Assembly: GCA_002633025.1 (NCBI GenBank)
Contig: NMRB01002768.1
Coordinates: 18,829 to 82,828 of the forward strand
Direction: 5' to 3'
From: Notospermus geniculatus
Taxonomy: Eukaryota; Nemertea; Pilidiophora; Heteronemertea; Lineidae
Length of the DNA: 64,000 nucleotides
Part shown: piece by piece, positions 57,027-64,000 of the stretch
Layout of the letters: every line of letters begins with the position of its first letter
Position numbering within the stretch: position 1 is the stretch's first letter
Notes under the pieces: generated by a model
What the model saw: only the letters and a program-made list of their open reading frames with translations
What the model was told of the DNA's origin: nothing
Database searches by the model: none
Program-made: the position numbers and the translations under genes

Positions 57027-59804
57027 TTACGCAGTTATGTACCTGTGCCCGTCCATGAATATTTTAAATATACGATTACTGCCGTTTTTGTAAAGTACAT
57101 GTATTCTTGGCCAGGCAATCAGTTGCTCTTCAGTATCCACAAACAAATCATAACTACCTTTTATTTCAAATAAAAATTTAACGACATATACTAAACGGTC
57201 TTTTACTACCTTGTCCCCGCATGGCTTCTCTGCGAGGCAATACCGGTAAACTCTGCTGTACCTAAACTCTACGCCATTCTCTGGATGGTAGGATGAGTAA
57301 CAAAAATTGTTCTCCCCAAGGAATGCGTTAACTTCGCCTGCCACGTACTGTGCTAGGTATTTCATACCGTCGCCAGAGAATACCACTTCCCCTGTTTTGT
57401 CATAGCCACGACTGGCGGAAAACCGGGACATCAGTGCATATCCTTGGTCGTCTGCCATCATGGTGTATAAGTTATCATATTTGTCACACAACAGGTGAGG
57501 GAGCGATCTACGAACATCCACGAAAATTGCAGGAAATGTCCCCTTTTTACGTAGCTTCTTAAATCTAAGGGCAGGATCCATAAACTCTTTAGTAAGGACA
57601 AGTTCGAAGACACGGAGGCGTGTTTGCAATTTATAAAGACCCATTTCTGTGATTTCCTCTTGCTGACCGCCTTTCAGTCCCCCGTAACTGGTATGTACCA
57701 GGAAGATACTTTCTCCGCACATCATGATTCTCAGAAACATGAGGGGACGGTTTTGATTACGAAGGCTTGTGTTCAACCTTTCAGAAGGAAGAATTAGTTC
57801 TTTTTTCTCTACTCCCAGAAGGTCGAATACATAAGCTCGCATTCGAGTCCTTGGGCGAATGGTCGAAAGCCCAGAGGAAGTGCATACGCCAACAACATCT
57901 TTACCAAAGTCTCCAGCGATGAACGTCAAAATCGTTTTGTCTGCACATCTCAAGCGAAATCTATTTGTCATCTTGTAATTTAAGCTCTTTTTCGATCTTC
58001 GAAACACGTACACCATCCGAGTACTATTAACGACCTTTGGAATGACCACAACTGCTCCAATATTTTTCTGGTAGTGGATGTTAGCTTCGACTTCCGGTAA
58101 TCTACCCAATATTTCACCTTTACGACGAAGTGCGTAGTCCCCCGTCTCAAGAAGAACGCAAACAAGTTGTTAAACCGTGTTAAAGACACAACACATGCAC
58201 ATGTCCATACATCAAGTCATCAACACAAGTTTAATACTGTATTCCCTGCAATAAGTGGCCGCGGCGGGAAACCAAATTCACGCGAGATCATTGATTACAC
58301 ATGTTGGGTTGGAGTACGTAATGTAATATGAAACATGACGCCTGGTGGGATGACGTATATTGTCGGATTTCTAGGCCTAGCTCCTTCATGAATGGCTGTA
58401 ATTTTGTTCATTTTTCTTTCATTGTACAGTTACACCTGGTCTCTTTCCTGTTACGCACTTCTGGTACATGTATGTCCATTACGACACCAACTCAAAATCA
58501 GGCCTATTCAACCCGAGGCTTTTGATTGACTGCCCAATCAGTAATCAGTGATCTCGCGTGAATTCGGTTTCCCGCCGCGGCCACTTATTGCAGGGAATAC
58601 AGTATCTATACCTGACATTTTGAATATTATTATACTGATGGACCGATTTTGATGCGGTTGGTACCTTTATCCATCTTTCCAATGCAGGTTTATTCTGGAT
58701 ATCTTGGGCGAAATTTACATGACTGTATATGTGACCAACACACATCGCACTGTACTGTCTCCTGAACTGGCCCCAAGCCTTCGCAACTTTGCATGCACGC
58801 AAATCTACTATAAGGCAGTCAGTGAACAACAAGGCATGTGCTGCCAAACAATAGACTTGCGTGCACGCGAAGTTACGGCATCCTGAGAATATCAGGCGTT
58901 CTTACTGCTCGCTCCCTTCGTCACCGCAGACAGGTAGCGAGCACTAAGAACGCCTGATATTCTCAGGATGAGTTACGGAGGCTTCGTGAATATTGCCCCA
59001 GGACTGCTCGACAAGACTATTCGAATCTACGTATACTTGAATGATAAAAGTTATCAATTAGGCATGGAGACTGTTGCTACGCATAGGCTACATGTAAAAT
59101 AATGAGTTGAAGTATGGTACATGTCCCTTACTTGATGAAGAGTTAGTAATCTGTAATGGTATCACAGCACGTCTAACTTCTCAAATGATGAAAAGGACGG
59201 GGGGGGGGCATATTTTACTGAAGCATAGTGTGTCGCCGAGATCATGCGATTCAATATGACCAATCAGAACGCGTCCTCAAAAATATAGTCGAGAAATTTC
59301 TTTAAAAAATCGTACAAAAAAACACCAAGCCGATGAAATATCCAAGTTTCTTTATACGACGCACGCTTTGAGCCCAAATAATTTCAATACGCATCACTGG
59401 TCAATACATTACGCCGGAGGGCGACAAAATAGGTCAAAAAATTGAAAATGCTAAAAGTGTGGTTATTTTGGTGGTGAGAATGCCAGCTTATTGTAAGATG
59501 TTACATGTACCTGCCTACTCCAAATTCGCTTGACTATGGTAGCAGCCTCGGGGATGCACTTGAAATTTATGTCATTTAAAAGTTTGCATGATTGGCCAGC
59601 TTTGTCAGGCCTGTATAAATATTTCGTGCAGTTTCTGATGTAAAAACAATTTATTCCGCATTCTGTTGGCGATTTGGCAACTAAAACAGAAAGATGATCA
59701 TTCGCCATTGAATTCAAATAGACCAATCTGAAGAGCGCAATTGAAATGTCTTTGACCGCCATTATGAGCACAAAGCAAATGGAAATATTGTATTTTGTCA
59801 ACAT
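57027..59804 (-). CDS. Uncharacterised secreted PAN/apple-like protein, paralogue A
   Basis: Two exons: 59511-59804 (98 codons) and 57027-58145 (372 codons and stop). They join in phase 0 between IWSRQ and TGDYALRRKGEIL, a product of about 470 residues. The start MLTKYNISICFVLIMA is followed by a hydrophobic stretch, consistent with a signal peptide. Then come SPTECGINCFYIRNCTKYLY and QSCKLL, whose cysteine spacing resembles a PAN/apple module. The large exon shows repeated strand-like segments (VVVIPKV, MVYVFRR, TILTFIAGDFG, SIFLVHTSYGG, NLYTMMADDQGYALMSRF, MKYLAQYVAGEVNAFLG). These suggest a beta-propeller-like fold, but I recognise no named family. It is intact here, and a damaged tandem paralogue lies at 54705. 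PAN modules usually bind proteins or carbohydrates outside the cell; the actual role is unknown. A family D foldback sits 10 bases upstream of the ATG. Confidence 0.7.
58237..58602. mobile_element. TIR element in the intron of PAN-like paralogue A or just beyond its exon 2
   Basis: CTGTATTCCCTGCAATAAGT and GGCCGCGGCGGGAAACC at the left are mirrored at the right (GGTTTCCCGCCGCGGCC, ACTTATTGCAGGGAATACAG), and TA flanks both ends. Arms are about 65 bases. It begins 92 bases upstream of the exon 2 acceptor on the minus strand, so it lies in the intron. Confidence 0.9.
58879..58970. mobile_element. 92-base hairpin element with perfect 8-bp target duplication
   Basis: CATCCTGAGAATATCAGGCG, TTCTTA.TGCTCGCT is mirrored at the right, leaving a loop of about 20 bases. 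AGTTACGG flanks both sides (58871-58878 and 58971-58978). An 8-bp duplication fits hAT-type transposition. It lies in the intron of PAN-like paralogue A. Confidence 0.9.
58990..59215 (+). repeat. Dispersed repeat F, copy 3
   Basis: Shares GCTCGACAAGAC, ATCAATTAGGCATGGAGACT, GTTGCTAC and CTTGATGAAGAGTTAGTAAT with 35700-35960, ending in a G-run where that copy has GGCGGCG. Confidence 0.65.
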
Positions 59805-59813
59805 CAGTTAATA

Positions 59814-60203
59814 GAGAGGTTTCGCAAATCTGACGAAACACGAAGTACGAAATACGAAATTGGATTTCATTTCCATGACGTAATGTATTTCAGGAAATGA
59901 TTGGTACCACAAATATCGCTACTGCAAGAGGGTCTTTCAGCGTATGACGTTCGACCGATAGAGTTACGATGTTTATTAAACTTTGAAATTTATCTTTCGT
60001 TTCCACTTCGTAGATACGAAGTAGAAATTTAAAAATTCAAGATGCACCATAACTCTCTCGGTTTTACATGACATGCTAAAAGATGCACTGGCAGCAGGGG
60101 CATTTGTGGTACCAACCATCTCCAGAAATAATATTAGCTCCTGGAAATGAAGTTGAATTTCGTACTTCGTACTTCGTGTTTCGTAAGATTTGCGAAACCT
60201 CAC
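59814..60203. repeat. Foldback family D, copy 6, at the PAN-like gene promoter
   Basis: GAGAGGTTTCGCAAATCTG to AGATTTGCGAAACCTCAC, left flank TA. The paralogue's upstream region (55730 onward) lacks it, so it inserted after the gene duplication. Confidence 0.9.
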
Positions 60204-61745
60204 TTCTATTGATGTGCAGTGAGAAGGTCCGTGTTGTAGGCGGGAAATCGGATACAGCAACTGATGTTTTAGTATTTCTTGCTGGTGTTGGTCAATAAAC
60301 TGATGATAGGAGACGCACAGTAACAGAAAACAAGAGCAGGCAACTAGGATGAATCCGACGCCTTGATGTGAATTATTCATCATCGAACAGAATTGTAAAA
60401 TTGACTTTCAGCCGAAGTGAAAAACAGATGCAGCTGTTTTGGTAGTCAGTTTGCGGTTAAAATCTCAGGTTTCAGACTACCGAAAAAGCCGAATTATACT
60501 GAGAGTGCACTTCCCAGAGCTGAGAATGACGTTGGCCTACTACAGTTACATGTACAGTATGCTGTAACAGCGGAGCAGATATTTTTCGTGCTACCTGATT
60601 TAACCCAAGCATTTGGCTTTGACACGGTCGACCATGAACGAAGTCTTGGTGGATATCGCCTAAAAAACCTTCTTGACAAAAAATCATGTCCTTAGCACCT
60701 CCATTACCACCATTGTCCACAGAGCTGGCAACGATACAGCTGCATTCCCATACTATTCATTTGGAAGGATGCATGCGCAAAATACATGAGTGGCTGTAAA
60801 TAAACTGAAAGGCAACCCAATATGTACAAAATGGTTTTCGGCAAGAGCCGTGGTTACTTAAATCCCTGCCAGTCGCCGATGCTCACTGTGGAGTTCTTAG
60901 AAGGATATTCGAAATCTGGCAGTCAGTGCTGTTGGCGCGGACACTGTAAACAGTATCGTCTGTGGAAAGTTCCCTTTCATTTGCAAGGAGCATTTGACGA
61001 GTTATACGAGTTATATCTGGGCCAAACAACCGCAATCAAGCTCCTTAACCTTGTATAGACCAGTAAGTAATTTCAAGACGAAGGTTATTGCAGCTATCTT
61101 ATTACATTACATCCATCTTCTTGCTTGCAATCTCGGTGGCGATCTTCTGCACAGTTGCAGTTGGTACCGAGCCGCTCACTGGAATGCCTGCATGATTATG
61201 CTAAAGTATCTACATTGGCTTTGCCGGTAAAGTGTCGGATTCATTTTAAGACCTTGCATCTCTGGTAGGCTGCGAATCTTGGGCATTGGACTTGATACCG
61301 CGGAGGCACGACCTGTGCAGTCCATGGTGGCAAATTTTTGTACATTGACCATTACAACATTTCATTGGGAATTAGTGACGGTTTCAGCACATATAGGCGG
61401 GGTTTCGCAGAGACCTCGATCCTTTGTACGAGTAATTTAACTCTGCATTTCCATGTACACTTTATCGATATCGGTACGTCTGTATTAGCTAAAGATATCA
61501 AACTTACAAATATCGATTGTGTACGATGCCTTTACAATGAGATGAGGGGACCAATCTACTCCGATTGAATCACACAAGTCATGAGATGACAACTGCAGAA
61601 TCTCCGTCTCTTTCTTGTTCGGGACTTCGGACTTCTGCCATTGACACGAAAACACACATCCTAATGTTTCCAACGATATCACAAAATGTTCATTGATTAG
61701 AAAGTACAATGTCCGTGCTTTTATATTTGATGTAAAAGTTAAAAA
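60204..61745. other. Duplicated upstream sequence of PAN-like paralogue A with an inserted block
   Basis: 60210-60375 matches 55745-55905 (GATGTGCA, GAAGGTCCGTGT, ATCGGATACAGCAACTGA). 61590-61740 matches 55915-56060 (ACTTCTGCCATTGACACGAA, AACACACATCC). Those two pieces are contiguous in the other copy, so roughly 1.2 kb (60380-61585) was inserted here or deleted there. No gene was recognised in that block. Confidence 0.65.
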
Positions 61746-62110
61746 TCGATCAAACTAACGAGACCAAACCTAAGTCAATACAGGTCGATATTTAGATTAT
61801 GTTGACTGTTTACGAAAACAGATTTTGTAAGCTGCTAGGTGTAAACATACTCGTAATGTTTATGTAATGTCTGTATGATGGTGTCTTGTTATGACGGAAC
61901 AGTGACCCCAAAAGTAAAAGGGTCCGAAGTGCAGGACTGGTGTCCTCCAAACAAAAAAGAACCATGATGTAATTTCACTGAGGACATTTCAATGATTGGG
62001 CTGAAGGGAACTCTGGAAACCCTTCTGAATGGCTATTACCTAAGAAGCTGACAAAAGGGCCTACTACTGTAAAGATGATTTTAGTCAGTGTCAACATGTT
62101 GGTGTCAAAG

Positions 62111-62307
62111 ATGCCACAGTTCACAGCAGAACAGCGCACCTTCATGGTGCTTGAGTACACCAAAACCAATTCACCAAATGTGGAAATTTCTCCAGCATCT
62201 CCATACATCCTGACCTATCTACATACCAAATCTGAGCCAAAAATATTCATGGGTTTGGGTTCTAGGAGATATTTTAGAGATGACAACTTTTTTTTGAAAC
62301 ACCCTGT
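62111..62307 (+). pseudogene. Tc1/mariner/IS630-type transposase HTH remnant with right terminal repeat
   Basis: ATG at 62111 begins MPQFTAEQRTFMVLEYTKTN followed by SP, the opening helix of the DUF4817-like HTH found at the N-terminus of some mariner/IS630-type transposases (family knowledge). After about 24 residues the resemblance ends. The region closes with a T-run and TTGAAACACCCTGTA (about 62293-62307), a typical terminal repeat of such elements. It appears to be an internally deleted copy; the left terminal repeat was not found. Confidence 0.4.
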
Positions 62308-63031
62308 AGTTCAATCTCCTACTCAGACCAAATTTTTAACCTCCGTACTTGTCATGAATTATCCAGGGACGGTTGGCAAATACTGTAATTTGCTCAATGG
62401 ACAATCTTGGACGACAGTTTCATGCAATGCTGGAGGTCAACGTTTTCCTGGAAAAGAAATACATAGTCAACAACAAACGTTCTCGAACCACATGCCGAGT
62501 CAACCGATAATCTTCGAGATTGTTAGTTTTGTGCTCGCTAACTTCGTTTTTTTTTATTATCTTTCTCAGCTTCTTTGAGTTCCGCCATCTGTTGTTTTCA
62601 ATAGGCTTCTTTTATAACGTCACTGTTGTAGCCTTGGCAAGGTCATAACTGAATTATGCCTTTATCCGGCATTTGGGAAATGTGCTAAATTGGATTGCGG
62701 TGAATGACAGGAAGGGGCTGTTGAATAAACTGCATTAAATCAGTATCAGAGCCTCGGTATGTTCCCATCTCTAACGAGTCAGACGGGGTATACCTTGAAG
62801 AGAGTAGCCTGTCAGCAAATTTCTAATATGGCAGTTACCTCCAAACTAAATCATAGAATAGTACCAATTGTTTCATTTTTTGCGATATTCGTGAAGCAGT
62901 CGCGGCGATCGCCGTAAGGCCCGCGAAAACTGGTACCGCCGTCAAATAGTCTGCATGCGACGGTCGGCATACATGCACTACGGTCCCTGTGCACGTTCGC
63001 CATTCAAAATGGACACGCCAAAAGCCTTCCT

Positions 63032-63112
63032 CGCTATAACGTACACCTCGCTATAACGTACACTTTGCGTGGATCCCGACGTGTACGTTATAGCGAGGGT
63101 TTACTGTATACA
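63032..63112. repeat. Hairpin with CTCGCTATAACGTACAC repeated
   Basis: Two direct copies of CCTCGCTATAACGTACAC on the left face one inverted copy (GTGTACGTTATAGCGAGG) followed by GTTTACTGTA on the right. The outer end resembles the termini of pogo/Tigger-like MITEs, with the left terminus missing. Confidence 0.6.
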
Positions 63113-64000
63113 CGTATAGGTCGAGTTTGATGAAAAAAACAAACCAACAGACTCAATTACTTCCTTCTCACTAGCTCATTAGAACGTTGAGGTGTGAAAA
63201 GCGATAAGCGTTAGCTGTAAATTGGACCGAAGTCGAACACGACATTGGTAATGAAGAATAAAAGGATACGAGGGAACATGTCCGTCAAAGATCTGATTCT
63301 CAGTCTAGAAGAGTTCTTTCGGAACCGAGATGACTCTGATGTGTACTTTTGGGTCATCTATCCACCAATTAGCAACGTTTTACTTCTCAATCGGGACGGA
63401 GACCGAAGAAAGCCACATTGGCCGGGGGGGGGGGGTATTTTGCTCTCCTCAATGAATTGAAATTATTAGCCCTCCGTTTTCGTATCGCAGGGCAATATCT
63501 TTTCTTGCCTTCTGTCCTCCCGGTGCAATTACACCGATTCGTGTAAATATTCCATCTGTAATCACCTGTTAGGATCGACGGAGTGGAATACTAGCAACCT
63601 TCTAATCAAACAAACCTTTTGAGGGGTGCAAAGGTTCTGGAATGAGGATGTCAGCCGTGTCATATCCGGTTTTATCCTTCGGTTAACATCCTTTCTTGTC
63701 CATGAATGCTCATCGCTTCCACTCAGCGACCTCGAAGGACTCGCTGAAGTCACAACTTCGTTGATTTTGAGGGAATGAAATCGGGTTGATTACCTTTCGT
63801 TTGTAAGGTCAGAGCGAAAAGGTTATAATATAAAATCGAGTTAATGGGCCAAGATCAAGCCAGGGACGTTCAATAACCTTTCTGAGACGAAAGAAAGGAA
63901 GATTGAGATCTGTACACAGTACACTTGAAGGTCTCTCTATGACAAGTCCCCAAGGAGCGAGAGCGACGGGGTATTTTTACAGTAGGCCGGGATAAGCCCT

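Larger units (their letters stand above)
61746..64000. other. End of window, remnants only
   Basis: Apart from the transposase remnant at 62111 and the hairpin at 63032, I see no supported gene. A frame at 63245-63460 contains VKDLILSLEEFFRNRDDSDV-like protein-looking sequence but gives no family or splice context I can defend. Confidence 0.35.

Noticed and set aside
63245-63460. Frame with VKDLILSLEEFF and YFWV, considered as part of an immune-type signalling domain
   Set aside because: The resemblance covers about 25 residues, there is no consistent splice context and the rest reads into a G-run.

Overview
This is eukaryotic, animal genomic DNA: coding sequence lies in short exons with GT/AG junctions, introns run to several kilobases, and most of the window is transposon-derived. 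Alternating ACATGTA/TACATG and TAGGCCTA runs, many short palindromic MITEs, an ISL2EU-like transposon, a Crypton-type tyrosine recombinase, a tRNA-type SINE and a synaptotagmin-15-like gene suggest a marine invertebrate (echinoderm, hemichordate, cephalochordate or lophotrochozoan). I cannot name the species. N bases (9947, 14556, 37888) and a 464-N gap (54241-54704) mark a draft assembly.

Layout. 1-1128: C-terminal half of a Crypton-type tyrosine recombinase with three short symmetric 3' exons and one homopolymer frameshift. About 1355-9804: an ISL2EU/IS4EU-like DNA transposon with two convergent genes. The plus-strand gene encodes a SWIM zinc finger, a YqaJ/lambda-exonuclease-like nuclease and a PHD finger, and is broken by one frameshift. 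The minus-strand gene encodes a DDE (DDE_Tnp_4-type) transposase. A non-LTR retrotransposon with an uninterrupted 1152-codon endonuclease/reverse transcriptase ORF sits antisense in the nuclease gene's first intron.

11719-22973: six exons of a synaptotagmin-15-like gene (+) covering both C2 domains and the stop codon. Its introns are packed with MITEs, some within 10-40 bases of a splice site. 23-53 kb holds no gene I can recognise as intact. It is a graveyard of terminal-inverted-repeat elements: a six-copy foldback family with TA targets, three TTAA-target (Kolobok-like) elements, a three-copy family with 9-bp target duplications, a nested Tc1-type element, two tandem arrays, a tandem segmental duplication and several spacer-poor palindromes.

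53.7-61.7 kb: two minus-strand tandem paralogues of an uncharacterised probably secreted protein, each a PAN/apple-like exon plus one large exon. The 57027-59804 copy looks intact. The 54705-55697 copy has lost its signal-peptide start in this sequence and runs into the assembly gap. 62-64 kb holds a transposase HTH remnant and no clear gene.

Working together: the transposase and nuclease are the expected coding pair of one mobile element. The synaptotagmin-like gene and the PAN-like pair are the host genes I can support. Target duplications, one empty/filled site pair and nesting order give a partial relative history of the insertions.
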